Source: Ciona intestinalis (taxonomy: Eukaryota; Chordata; Ascidiacea; Phlebobranchia; Cionidae). From it: 64,000 nucleotides of DNA. Below the pieces are notes generated by a model. That model saw nothing but the letters and a program-made list of their open reading frames with translations. It ran no database searches and was not told the DNA's origin. Location of the stretch: assembly GCF_000224145.3 (NCBI RefSeq), contig NC_020167.2:7561777-7625776 (forward strand), given 5' to 3'. Made by a program: the position numbers and the translations under genes. Below are positions 33,230 to 45,318 of the stretch, piece by piece (the first letter of the stretch is position 1; the number at the start of each line of letters is the position of its first letter).

Positions 33230-36200
33230 TCAACATAAATCTTCGAAAATATCGTAATCCTGCGATTTGTCCTCGTTACCATTGGCAACCACGCCATGCA
33301 GGGTGTCATACGTCATAATGGTGGATTTGGCTGCTGAAGGTCGACGCAGGGCCGCTGGTTTGGGGGGTATCGCTGGCTTTTGGGGGGCTTGAGGGGCAAA
33401 AACGGGAGTTTCTTCTAATAGGGCATCTGTGTAGAAATTAATAAATTAGTATTGTATAATAATGTGAAATTATGTTATATTGAATACCAGCATGTTAAAA
33501 TGCTAGTCTAACATGTTGTCGCTATAACCTGTCTTTTCGTTTCAAATATTTTTCTATCTTCACTCTACCGTAATCGAAGAGACAAAGAAAAGGTGTTATA
33601 ATTATATTATTAATACAGCGAACTTAGTATTTTGGTGGTGAGAAACGACTCTGCTAAACTGACCTGTGTATATTACTAAATATACATGTTAATGTTGGCA
33701 CTCATTATTTATTCGACCGATTTACGTATTCTTCCGGATTAAATCCATGTATGACGTCATTGGGTTGCGTCATGCTTTCGTCAAACATATGACGTCGAAA
33801 ATGCCAATACGACGCGCCAAGAAAAATACAATATTAGATTATAATTTGACATTTATCTCCGAGGATGTTTTAAAACCTTAAAGGTTTAAAAGAATTTCGG
33901 CTACACTATATTTTAAATATGACGTCACAAAGGCTATTATGCAAATAAATCAGTTTACCAAGGGTCACAAAAACTGCCACTGTTGTTTTATGTCTTCGAT
34001 GACTGCAATATTTTGCATGTGGAAAAGTTAAGCATAATCCTTTTATCCGCTGTGTTATGTTGGACACAAAACTACGGCCAGTTTTCCTGTAAAAATGTGT
34101 TGTCCAACTTTTATTGTTGTGGCCTTATCTCACCTTGTTTAGGTGGGGTCAGTTTCTTTCGTCTGTTTCTCCTTGTAACGGAACATGTGTCGTCATCAGC
34201 TGAGTTTGAGCTCACCTGACGTAAGACTTTGTGACGTGATAAATGACGTCGGACGACTCCCGGTGACGTCGACGATGACGTACGTCCACCTTAAAAAAAT
34301 GACGTAAACATAGTTGTGACGACATATAATGACGTCATCACTCACTGCTGGCGCTAGTGTCACTCTCATCCCAGTCCTCGTCAGATCCGCTCAAACTGAC
34401 GTCACTGTCTACGTCATTAAAAGAGAAAGTTTCGAGATCTGCCTCGAGATCATCAATGTTTTCTGTGATGGAGGGAAAAGGTTTACAAACCTAAACGAAT
34501 GTAACTTGTTTATCCTCGCATGGTGGGGCAAGTATAGTCGCCATAACACGGGTGTCATGTTTCATACACCTCGTGCCAGCTTACGAGTTACCACGTATTG
34601 ACGTATATATATAACTTTGCGGAAAAATGAATGTAACTTATTTATCTTTGCGTGACGGGCAACCACAGTTGTTATAATACAAAGGTGTTTGGTTTTAGTC
34701 TTGTCTTAAAAACTCCTTAAACCGTCTTTACCATAATCCTTTGGTCCGGTAAGATCTAGCTCGGTGTAAGATGATGTGGAATCAACTTCGTCGTCGAGTT
34801 CGCGCAGAATTTCCTCGGAGGCGATTTTCCTCCTCTCGTGAATCTCCTGCGATATCATCCCGAGTCTCGCAAGAGCTTCGCGATATTTCGCTTTTGAATC
34901 CTCGATTTTTCGACTCAGTTCATCAACTTTTTGGCGTTGTTGCTGGTGATAGATTGGAAGCGAAACGTTATCGTCATGCTGTGACAGTTGATTCTGATAC
35001 AGTATCAGTCATACACTGTATGACTTGACATTTATTTGTTTGAAATTTGACTTAGACCTCATTTTTTTGCTAAAACATGAACAAGAAAAAGTGTAAAACA
35101 AGTTGTGTTTGACAGTAAATAGAATAAATGATACTGTATTTTTTATTAAAATGTTTTTATAATTTAAAAAAATGCCTATACACCTCATCTAACTGTAGTG
35201 TGAAGTTTATACAGCCGGTAAAGGTTCATTATACTGCAAGTTTACAATGAATAAACGAAATAGATTTTATTGGATTCAATTCCAAAGGTTCGGTCCTGTA
35301 CATTAGGAAAGGTTTCGATCGTTAAATTGAGTGACAACAGGGTTTCGCAATGCCATAATAATACGCCCTCTATGGGGTAACGTGTGTCGATAAACTCGTT
35401 TGCAAGCTTTGTACGACATGTTGGAATACTTGGTGGGGTAATCCTCGGTTTACAAGACACGCGCTAATGTGACATTGATTTAGTTTTTATATTCCTGGAA
35501 CAAATCTCCAAAAAGGAAGAAACTTTATTTTTGAACAGTTTTATCAGTTTTTAATAAAAAATGAAAAAAGAAAGCTGAAATCCCGTTGTTTTGATTTAAT
35601 TTTTTGTGTGGTGAGATATGCTTGTTGGTGGTTTATATTTAACTTTTATTTCGTTTTCGGGAAAACAAACAACAAAAACATCGATTAAGTTAGTTGTGGA
35701 CGGCTGCTAAAATCAGTTAAGACGAATTGTGGAGAATATATGTGAATGTAACACATATAAATCGCGTGATTAACAAGCATAATTACGAACAGATAAATAG
35801 CAGGGTGGGGGAAGATGGGACACCTTTCACTCTATATTATCGTTCCATTTAGTAGTAAAAAAAGGACATTTAAAGAATTATAGAACCATATCCTCACGAC
35901 TCCTATAGACCGTTGTCAATTGTTTAAAACACGATCAGGATATTTGGATATTATGTGCTAAAGGTGTGTCTCGTCTTTCCCCATATATAATGTAGTTAAT
36001 GGCTCTTACAGTTCTCGGGCGTATTAAACACATACTGTTACCGGAAATACGGCAGAAAGACGAAAACAGTAACGTTCAACTACATTAATACGTGCTATTC
36101 ACTTTCATATTTTAATATATGATCGAAAGATACATGAATTAATTAAAGGAAAATAATTACATCAACGAAGGCCATATCATCGTGCATCGCACGCGAAGCT

Positions 36201-39200
36201 TACGGTATGATGCTATCTCGCGTGTTCTGTATTTTTGGATCATAGCATACATTATTAAAGTTGTTTCACACTTAGTTTACTTAAAAGGCTTATCAGCAAA
36301 CAGGGCCAGCGAAAGATACTTATCCAACAGTCTCGGGCGAAAGCCGTGCTATTATAAAACGGGTAAGCACAAGTCTGTTTAGTCTATTTATAGGACAAGC
36401 TGTATAAGCGTAGACTATACACCCGACCACACGCCAAAATTCCAAATTCACTGTCTAGATAATTAGGCAGTCAGTAAAAATGTAGACCACATAATAAATT
36501 AAACATAAAAGCTTTCAAATATATTCAATTCCATTTTATATCAATGCAGAAACGTGAAATAATGACACCTTGCCAATTCTTTAACAATATAGATTATTAT
36601 AGATTATGATTTAATTTGGAGATATATAGTAGGGTGGAGAAATAGTAAGAAAAGAACATACATTTTCTCATTCCATTATAGTAAACAAAGAACATACAAA
36701 GAATTATAAAACCGTATCCTCACGACTCGTTTTTAATTGTTTAAAACACGATCATCTAGACATTATGTGCTAAATGTGTCCCATCTTCCCACAGTACTAT
36801 ATATGAAAAACTGTTTGTAAAAATGAGAATCTCACATCTATGATTAGCCACAAAAGGTGCAGTGATATATACATAAAACATGGGGTAATGGGCCAATCTT
36901 GGCCTAAATCCTAGGACATAGGGCGTGCACTCGTGGGCCTTACACACATAGAATAGAATCCATAAAACACAGGTTGATATTTTGTATATAAACTTTTAAG
37001 TATATTACTGTGGGGTAAGATGAGACATATTTAGCAAATAATATCTTGATCGTGTTTTAACAACGGTCTATGGGAGTCGCGTGACGATACGTTTTTAATT
37101 CTTTGAATGTTCTTTGTTTACTTCCAAATGGGACGAGAAAATAGAATGGTAAGGTGTCCCATCTTCCCCCACCCACTATACAGCCGCACAAACACACCTG
37201 AAGAGAAAGTTCCAGTTTTTCTTTAGTTTCGAAGTAGACACGGCTTCTAGATGTTGAACGTTTGTGTTTCGATTTGATTTTTTGGGCTTTTTGATCCAGG
37301 TATTCATATCTGCGAGCAGCTTGCTGGTGAATGCGCTGGCTTCGTGTTCTGTATACATTCAATATAAGGAGATGTTGATATGTGCTGGTTATAGATTGTG
37401 ATATTTTACACAAGTTTAATTGTACTGTAACTGGGAATTCTATGCCCACTGTTGACAAAATGAAAATTTGGTGAAAATTTGTATATAACTTGTTAGCATC
37501 AAACTATCAGTTCCACATGGAAAATAATTGGTATATTAGGGCGGGGGAAGACGGGACACCTTTAGCACATAATAACCAAGTACCCTAATCGTGTTTTAAA
37601 CAATTAACAACGGTCTATGAGAGTCGTGGGGATACGGTTTTATAATTCTTAAATGCTCTTTGTTTACTACCAAATGGGACAAGAAAATAAAAAGGTGTCC
37701 CATCTTCCCCCAACCTACTATATATTAGGTGAAATTGTTTTATCTTATTGACCCAAATAAAAAGTGCGATGTTATAACTATAGAGAAGTAGCAATGTATA
37801 ATATATAAGACAATGTATATATAACAAAGGGTTGGCTAAAGTATATATCGGGCTAATTACCCGCAAATTAGTTTGTAAGTTATTCCCACGGGTGTGTATA
37901 AGTTACAACAACCTAAAATGGCGGTATTTTACGAACGTTGGCGTTTTACTAATTGCGACCTAATGCAGTTTTTATTGCACGCAAGATTCCAATCTTTATT
38001 TGAAGAAATGTGACAGTATTCCGAAAACAGCTCAAAATTATTTAAAAGTCATCGGTTTTTCACATCGATGCGGATTCAATACGTCATAAGCTGAAAACCT
38101 CCGTTCGCATAATTAATAAAGCGTAGAGAATGTAATTAAGCGCGATCGTTCGTTATGTCCAACGAAACGAAGACACCCGGGAGTTTTTACGTCTTTTTAA
38201 ATCTATGATATCGGATATTTGCTCAACGGAAATCGAAGATCGGGAAAATGTAAAATCCGGCCGCAGATTGGTTCGAGTGGCCCCGCCGATCAATTAACGA
38301 GGCTCTCGAGAATCAAGTTTTCTCGCTCCGATCACGCGAGACTATAATTAAAAATAGCAGCTCGCACGTCACTGTAAGTAAAGTGCGTTGCTTAAAAGGG
38401 GGGGATGCACGTCACAAGCGGCAGTGTCACGTCATAATCGACCTGTCTGCCTCCGCTGCCATGAATCTTTCAGTTTGTAGATTGAGCATCTCCTGCCAAG
38501 CAGCGTCGACCTCTTGCCCTGGGAATTCTTGAAGTCGTTGCTCTGCCAAGGAAATCGTTTCCTTTGCTGCTCTGTGAATCCCGTTCGATTTCTGGAAGTT
38601 GTGGACCGCTCGCAAGAGGGCGCTGTGTGCCTGTGTAAATAAGTGATATATTTGTAAAACAATATTTTTAAAAAACGCAAAAGCCTGTGGCCCATGAGAT
38701 GTGTGAAACAAAACATCCCTGCAGTAACGACTACCGTTGCCTCGCCAAGCGAGGATAAATAGCGACATTTGTTCGTTCATGACAGTCACATATACTTTGC
38801 AAACCATTTTACGTGGTACCAAAGAAGAAAAAAATTAAATCTATGTATAGTAGGGTGGGGGGAAATGGGACACCTTTTCATTCGTTTTTTTTTGGTAGTA
38901 TAAACAAAGAACATTCACAAAATTATAACATTGTATCCTCACGACTTCCAACGACTGTTGTTAATTGTTAAAAACACAGTCATTACCAAAAAAACGATAC
39001 AAATAACAAAAGTTGCGCCAAGATGCAGTTTAGCCAACCTGTTTTGCTTGTTTAGCTGCGTCATAGTAAGGCCTGGCTCTCTCGATCCACCTAGAGTATT
39101 TCTTTCCCAATGTAGATATCTGCTGGGTGGCGTAGGAGAGTAAATTCTTGAATTTTAATCTTTCTTCTGAGATTTCGAGCTCGAGGCTGTTTATTCGATC

Positions 39201-40139
39201 GGTGCACTGGTTCATGGTCTCTAGCTCGCCCTGGCAAAGAAAATTAGATAAAAAAATAACTTTAAGACAAACTTTAGGTTATAAAAAGAGACAAAACTTT
39301 GTAAAGAAACTAATACTATTTTTTCTGGAAAATTTTTGATATTTCAAATGTTGTGATATGTTAATTAACAAAATGTTAGAACTCCAACTGTGCATAAAGT
39401 GAAACCGTTTTATGGTGCAACCTCTGAGCTATGATTTATTGCGTTTGTATTAGTGTAAAAGTAGTTGCGCCACCAAAACACACTACAGTACACAACAAGG
39501 CAAGACCGAAAGTCAACAAACCAACCAAATAAATTACTTGCAGCATACGCTGTGTTTGGCCCAACATTATAACTGATTGCCTGAAAACGTTTCTAAACGT
39601 TTCTGGCACCAAAGACACGAGACAAATTTCCTATACAAAGTCGGGAATTTTTCCGGAAACGTCACAGAAATTATTTATTACATCACAATGCATTAGTCTA
39701 GAGTACATTTTTATACCAGTGGCGTAAAACCATTTTTTTCTTTTCAAACATTAAATCACGTTACATTTAAGACAAGTACAGAATTGATTTATTGGCCAAA
39801 CAAATACATCTCAATTCTTACTGACAGTACATTATATTGCCGTAATGGACACCGCCATCTAACGACCATAATCGTTCATTTGAGGCATAAAGAAAAATGT
39901 CCCTACAGACTCGATCGACACCAGGAGTATAAAAGATCCCAATCTGGTATAGGTGGGGTAATATGGTACATCTTTTTACGTTATCGTCCAATTTCACAGT
40001 AAACACATTACTTTCAATACTTTACAGTATATTGCATATCACAATACTGGATGATACGAAAACAACAGTTATACTTATTAATGTTAGTTACCTGTACACG
40101 AGGATCTAGACCTTCTTCTTCTTTACTTTGGTCGTCCAT
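33230..40139 (-). CDS. SH3BP5: SH3 domain-binding protein 5 (Sab/Rab11 GEF family)
   Basis: Seven exons: 40092-40139, 39039-39230, 38443-38630, 37198-37348, 34732-34993, 34346-34462 and 33230-33426, joining in frame to 384 residues. The coiled-coil core is clear: ELETMNQCTDRIN in exon 2, AAKETISLAEQRL and DAAWQEMLN in exon 3, and the family hallmark KYREALARLGMISQEIHERR in exon 5. After it come an acidic Ser-rich linker (DVDSDVSLSGSDEDWDE) and a Pro-rich, PxxP-containing tail ending DIFEDLC. Known family roles are guanine exchange on Rab11 by the V-shaped coiled coil and JNK docking on mitochondria. The protein is shorter than human SH3BP5 (about 455) and near SH3BP5L (about 393). About 20 residues at the start of exon 5 look lineage-specific. 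Confidence 0.93.
33751..34336. promoter_or_regulatory. Cluster of GACGTC (CRE-like) palindromes
   Basis: Six perfect GACGTC sites (33753, 33791, 33921, 34245, 34265, 34331) plus GACGTA and GACGTG variants lie in the last SH3BP5 intron; more occur in the adjacent exon (34398). ATF/CREB factors bind TGACGTCA, but the motif may simply be common in this genome, so a regulatory role is only possible. Confidence 0.35.
34490..34700 (-). mobile_element. Two SINE tails in SH3BP5 intron 5
   Basis: Reverse-orientation modules starting aacgaatgtaacttgtttat (34495) and gaatgtaacttatttatctt (34628); both carry the ggtgt(c/t)(a/g) and ttacgagttacc-like signature. Confidence 0.7.
35797..35990 (+). mobile_element. 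MITE family A
   Basis: Near full length, left end atagcagggtgggggaagat, right end worn (gtctttccccatatata). SH3BP5 intron 4. Confidence 0.85.
36623..36803 (+). mobile_element. MITE family A, worn
   Basis: Left end tatatagtagggtggagaaa, right end cccatcttcccacagtacta. SH3BP5 intron 4. Confidence 0.8.
37003..37180 (-). mobile_element. MITE family A next to an SH3BP5 donor
   Basis: Reverse orientation, right end cccatcttcccccacccact. It ends 17 bases from the exon 4 boundary at 37198. Confidence 0.85.
37531..37733 (-). mobile_element. MITE family A
   Basis: Full length in reverse orientation, termini tattagggcgggggaagacg and catcttcccccaacctacta. SH3BP5 intron 3. Confidence 0.9.
38686..38782 (-). 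mobile_element. SINE tail
   Basis: Reverse module cccatgagatgtgtgaaaca ... gcgaggataaatagcgacat, in SH3BP5 intron 2. Confidence 0.6.
38846..38982 (+). mobile_element. MITE family A, left part
   Basis: Left end tatagtagggtggggggaaa, interior to ttaattgttaaaaacacagt; right terminus missing. It lies about 55 bases from SH3BP5 exon 2. Confidence 0.8.
39435..39618 (-). other. Small open frame with one membrane segment
   Basis: Inside SH3BP5 intron 1, a frame from an ATG near 39567 encodes about 43 residues with one strong hydrophobic helix (VIYLVGLLTFGLALLC). An AATAAA overlaps its stop codon (39435-39440). I recognise no family, and the frame differs from that of SH3BP5 exon 1. It may be chance. 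Confidence 0.15.
39949..40025 (+). mobile_element. MITE family A, left fragment
   Basis: Fragment starting ggtataggtggggtaatatg with the cagtaaaca interior; no right end. Confidence 0.55.
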
Positions 40140-40922
40140 GTTAAATATAGCAATGCAAACAAAACAGGAAACAGGCACAGCTGTATAGCTTCACTACAAA
40201 CCTATTCTAAAGTCTAAGTTGAATCCACTAAAATATAAATGACAAAACAAATTTGAGCATATTAATACATGCATAAACGAATAAACCCACTAGGTAACCA
40301 TTTTCACAGAAAACGCAGGCACGACTGTAAATAGGTTCGCCACGAAACCTATACAGGCTCTTAACTAAGTTGAATCTACCAAAATATAAACAGCTAACTT
40401 TATAAATCTCCGACGGATAACAAAACTGCCTACGTTAAAGTTAATCAATATTCCAGCATATGGTTCACGCTTAATGCAAGGCTACAATAACATAAACACC
40501 TTCAGTACTTTATAACAATATAAATCAAATACGCTGATCAATTGTAAATTACAAACCGAGCCGATGTTGCACAAAGTACCGAGTAAATGGATAACTTGTG
40601 CCAGGCAGAGAATGCAATTCAATTGTGACGTCATAATAATATCCGTGCAGCGACACGCACGATTGCGTCTTGCAGGCGACGTTTGTTTCCGAGATCATTA
40701 ATTGAGGTTGTGACGGCATAATGCGAACGATTTGTTAAACTTAAATACAGTGGCGCGCTGGATAATTACACCAGTTTCCTATACGGATGAATATGCAAAG
40801 TCGCTGTATATTGTTGGGCTATAATTAAAACGTAAGTCCGTTTCAGAATGCAAACAAATATATGGGTTTAAAATGCGACAAGGGCACCCAAAATTATTTT
40901 ATTATTATTTAAGTTGGCATAT

Positions 40923-41118
40923 ATATATAGTACTGTGGGGTAAGACGGGACACCTTTATCACATATTATTCAAATATCCCGAGCCTGTTTTGAACAATTA
41001 ACAACTGTCTATGAGAGTCGTGAGGATACGGTTTATAATTTTTTTAAGGTTTGCGTTTACTACTAAATGATACAAGAAAATAGAATGAAAAGGTGTCTCA
41101 TTTCTCCACCCTACTATA
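40923..41118 (-). mobile_element. MITE family A
   Basis: Full length, termini tatagtactgtggggtaaga and tctcatttctccaccctact. Confidence 0.85.
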
Positions 41119-41664
41119 AGTATGTGAACTTTTAACCCGTTTTTAAATTGTTGACCCGTTATGTGCGGATTGCATATGTAAGTCCATTCATTAATAAAGG
41201 TTACGGTATTTTAACCTATATTGTATACGCACCTTGTATATACGCAGGTACTACACTGAGACTTTAATCTAAACAAGCCTTTATTTTGTAAACAATGTCA
41301 GCTCAGGGCTTAGGGGCTTAGGGGCGAAGGGCAGTCGCGTGCCCGACCACATAAATATAGCATTAACAACGACAAACAATTGAAAACAACGATTTTAGAT
41401 GTTGCTATAATTGGTGGTAGTTATATACGGACAATTGCATTTTGGTGACTCAGACTTTTGTTTGCATTTTATTCATATTTTAACGATGGTTATAAAATTA
41501 AAGGCGAGGGCACATTTCTTCGAAATAAAAATAACTATTTACAGTTAAGAACAGATGAGAGGTATTTAACGCAAGATTCGCATTTTAAATGGTTTTACAA
41601 TTACTTTTTGAACTGCATCACAGAACCAGTGCTCGTGAGCCCCACAATACATAAAGAACGCCAA

Positions 41665-41854
41665 ATAGTAGATGGGGTAATATGGGATACCGTTAGTTCT
41701 TATATCCCACATTTTCTGGTCGTGTTTTAAACTATTAACAACGCTGTATTAGAGTAGCGGGGCCATACGGCTATTGTACAATTATTCTTTGTTACTACCA
41801 AATGCGTCGCGAGAAAAGAGAAGAAAAACTTGTCCCATCTTACCCCAACGTAAT
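41665..41854 (-). mobile_element. MITE family A, diverged
   Basis: Termini aatagtagatggggtaatat and cccatcttaccccaacgtaa; the interior is clearly related but more diverged. Confidence 0.75.
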
Positions 41855-44709
41855 GCATACGTGTAAACAAGTACAAAGAAGTTTCCGTCTTCCTAGTAAA
41901 GAAACTGATTTAACGCTAGCGATTAGAAACTGGTTATAAATTTAGGGTTCAATAAAGCGGGACAGATTTACGGTTCTAAAATTTAATTTATGAAAGTTAA
42001 AGGAAGTATTAAAACGAGATAATTTCCTTTTAGGAATCAATAATTTTTCAGTTAAATTGAATTCGATGATTTCTCCCGTATTTATAATCAGTTTGACGAA
42101 ATTTATAATTTTCGCTTTTCGGTGAAGTTTACAGTTAAAATCACTTGGCGTGTAACTGAACTTTGCGCAGGAAGTAAAGTATATACGAGTGCGTGTTAGT
42201 TATTATCGCAGTTATACGGTAAATGTCGCTGGGAAAACGAGCAGTTTTAGTCGTCGATTTTACTCGAAAAGTTGCGACGCAGTAAGTCGCAGTAATTATC
42301 ATCATGGGCCGGGGGAATTGTGGTGTTATTAACTACTTAGCTCTTGTGTATGGGCGGCAACGTTCGCGCCGTGGTTAATTACGGTATGAGGATGTAACAA
42401 CGCCGGTTGTTACGTCATAAAACATTATCACTGGGCGGAATTGTAGAATGAACTTCAACTTTACGGTGGAGGCTTATGAACTCACAAACATGGTTGTTAC
42501 GTCATAAAGAAAGTAAGGTTAAATGGTCAAGTGCATCCGCAATACACTAATTGTAATTGGTTTATGGCAAGGTGATATAGATCAGTGAAATAAGTAGGAT
42601 TATAGAGGCAGAAAGAAGTATTGTGATAGTGCGAGCGTTGGGAACATATATAGACTGAAGAGGGATAAAAAGCGAGGATTTGAACTCGATAGATTTAGTT
42701 AGTGACAAAAAGTCTACAATACGGCGGTAAGCAGATTTTTGGAATAACCATCGACGAACTGCAAGATAGACGTTCGTAATCTTTAGGGCGTTCATGTCCA
42801 CGCCTATTTCATCTGCTGTTTACGACGAATCTTCTATTGAGTTGTGATTTGCTGGGCGTTTAGTTTCGTTCGCGCAACTTCACTGTCACGTTGCAACGCC
42901 AATTGTGACGTCATGTTAGAAGTACATTTTTACAGCTTGATACACCGCGTCGGAGCAAATTTGCTTGTATGTACAGCCGCGTGCTGCCATGTATAAACAG
43001 TAAATAAACGACGTTTGAAGTAGGCAACAGTCTTTCAAATAACTGGGAGTAAAAAGACACCTGGTTGCAGTTAATAAGACAGATTTAGAGATTTTAAAAC
43101 ACCTTTTCGGAACTGAGGTATTACCGTCGAAATGAATACGAGTCAAAACAGTTAGACTTAGAAAGTTTGAGTTGAATATGTGGAGTCAAGTTAAGAAAAC
43201 AATAATTTAAACGAAGGTTAATTTGTATAACCGGTGATTTGGGCCAGTGACGAATACGTTAGGTCGTTTGTAGAATAATGACAGCTTCTGGAAGATGATT
43301 CGAGTGCTTTTCCACGACGCAGTGACCTTGGTTGAAACATTAATTCGTAGTTAATAGGAATTTTTAAAAAGTACGCTGTTGGTAACCTGCCACAGCAGTG
43401 TTACCTATAGATTTTAAAGCCTAAAAAACAGATGATATTCAATACGAAATTAGCAGTATGCTTAAGAAGGATATTGGAAAATTTAGATCGGAAACACTGT
43501 TTTTTTGTCTGGAAACACTGAAATGTTGATTCGTCAGGCCCAGCCCAACGATGTGACCGCAAAGCGAATAATTACCGGTTTCAGGCAGAAACTAGCGTGT
43601 CTTTTTTATTCGTTCGTCTCACGGACAGAATCGGTTGTTTATTCGAAATTAATTTTCCGCGATGTTTCGACGGAGTGACACAGAATAGATTTTGCAAGTG
43701 CTCGATGAGTTTTGTTTACGAAAATAGCGCTTAAATGGCGTGGGAGACATGCCAGCATGTGTGTGTGGTTTTATATCGGTTCGGTGGAAGTTCAATCAAA
43801 AGAGAAAAAATAATTAGATCAGCGAGCGTAATTGAAGATAATAGAGTTTTTGAAAGGTAAAAAGGCGAGCATACTTTAGAATGTTTATATATGAAAAGAT
43901 ATTAATATTGAACTTTACTTTGAACTTGAAGTTAAGCGGGCAGGAGTTCTACAACTGTAAATGTGTGGAATAAAATAGATAAGAAATCATGTTTACCTCA
44001 AGTACAACATTGAAAGTGAAATTTAATGTCTTTAAAAAGTTTGATGTCTTCGAAGATATACCACAATATAGTTTATGTATACTAATGGAATCATTCGTGG
44101 TAAAAGTCATTATAAAGTAACAAAAATGTTTAGAGTGCAGTGGCCAATGTATAGGGGTATACGCATTGAAAGCTGTTACGAAATAGGGCTTTTTGCTTAA
44201 TAGTAATCCAGTGAAAGATAGATATCGCGCTGGTGTAACAGGAGACATGCAATGACACGCTTTCGACCAAACTGAAATATTCATAAAGGTAAATAGAAAG
44301 AAACATACCAATATGGCCAAATGTTTAGTCTGGTGGCCATGGCGGGCCAGAATGATTATCTCGGCACAAGGAACACAAAAGCAAAAGTCGGATTATCGTG
44401 TTGTTTAGGAAAACTGCAAAATGCCCTTAAGCCTATATTGTTCTACATTTTCTACACTTGCCAGGCAGGTTAAATAATGACTGGAATTAAACTGACTTTC
44501 GATCATTTTGACATATGGTAAAAAGATGAGGGTGTTCTGTTGCAATTTAATCTATGTATAACTACGTAATAGTGAAGTCTATTTTATTGTGATATCTCAA
44601 AAGAACGGCATTGTAATAAAGTGTAATTGTAGACTCCAACTCAAAACCAAATGCAATTTTCGGGACGATTAGTGCAAAGCATACCTGAATAAAAATGTTA
44701 GTATTAAAT

Positions 44710-44830
44710 AAATGAATGAATGTAACTTGCTTTATCATCGCGTGACCGGAAAACGACATCGTTATAACACGGGTGTTCATACACTTCGTACCAGTTTACG
44801 AGTCATCACGTATGTTACTTTGCAAAGATT
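44710..44830 (-). mobile_element. SINE tail
   Basis: Reverse orientation, starting aaatgaatgaatgtaacttg and containing gttataacacgggtgttcat. Confidence 0.8.
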
Positions 44831-45318
44831 TCATACCACAAGACAGCGGTCATGCCTTGTTTAGATAATGCACAACCAGCACAATTAATATCTATGGAGG
44901 AACGCACGGGTTATGCGATCCACTTAAACGAGACCATCACACTTGAACTGAAGCCGTCAATGCTTCTAGATTAAAACGAACGAACCTGCCCGTCGGGTTT
45001 TCGACACAGCAGGTATTCGTCTATGTCGCCATACACTGCAGCAAATGCCATGCGCACATGCAGTGTAATTTGTCAAATCAATTCCCGTTTTGACACTAAA
45101 CCGGTTTAAATGATAGGGATTCGCGTTCGACAGTGCTCATAACTGTCGTAATTATGTCGAAACAAATCATATTGTTACGTACGAGTTACGCCGTATTATG
45201 AGTATACCATTAACTTGTACACGCGTTAGTACAAACAAATGCTATCATTGTTATATTATTTATTAAATTTATCTTTTGTATCATTACAGATCGTTAGGTT
45301 TTAAATAGAATAGTAGAC

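Larger units (their letters stand above)
40140..45318. other. 5.2-kb region between divergent SH3BP5 and pentraxin-ZP genes
   Basis: No exon recognised on either strand. It separates two divergently transcribed genes, so it contains both promoters. Contents seen: two family A MITEs (40923-41118, 41665-41854), a SINE tail (44710-44830) and scattered TGACGTCA-like motifs (40625, 42907). Open frames of 70-123 codons (for example 43949-44320, minus) begin with non-ATG codons and show no family features. Confidence 0.55.

Noticed and set aside
35242..35460. 72-codon minus-strand frame in SH3BP5 intron 4
   Set aside because: No family resemblance, and SH3BP5 exons 4 and 5 already join in phase without it.
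43949..44320. 123-codon minus-strand open frame in the SH3BP5/pentraxin-ZP intergenic region
   Set aside because: It starts with a non-ATG codon, has no splice partners in phase, and its composition looks like translated AT-rich DNA with no recognisable domain.
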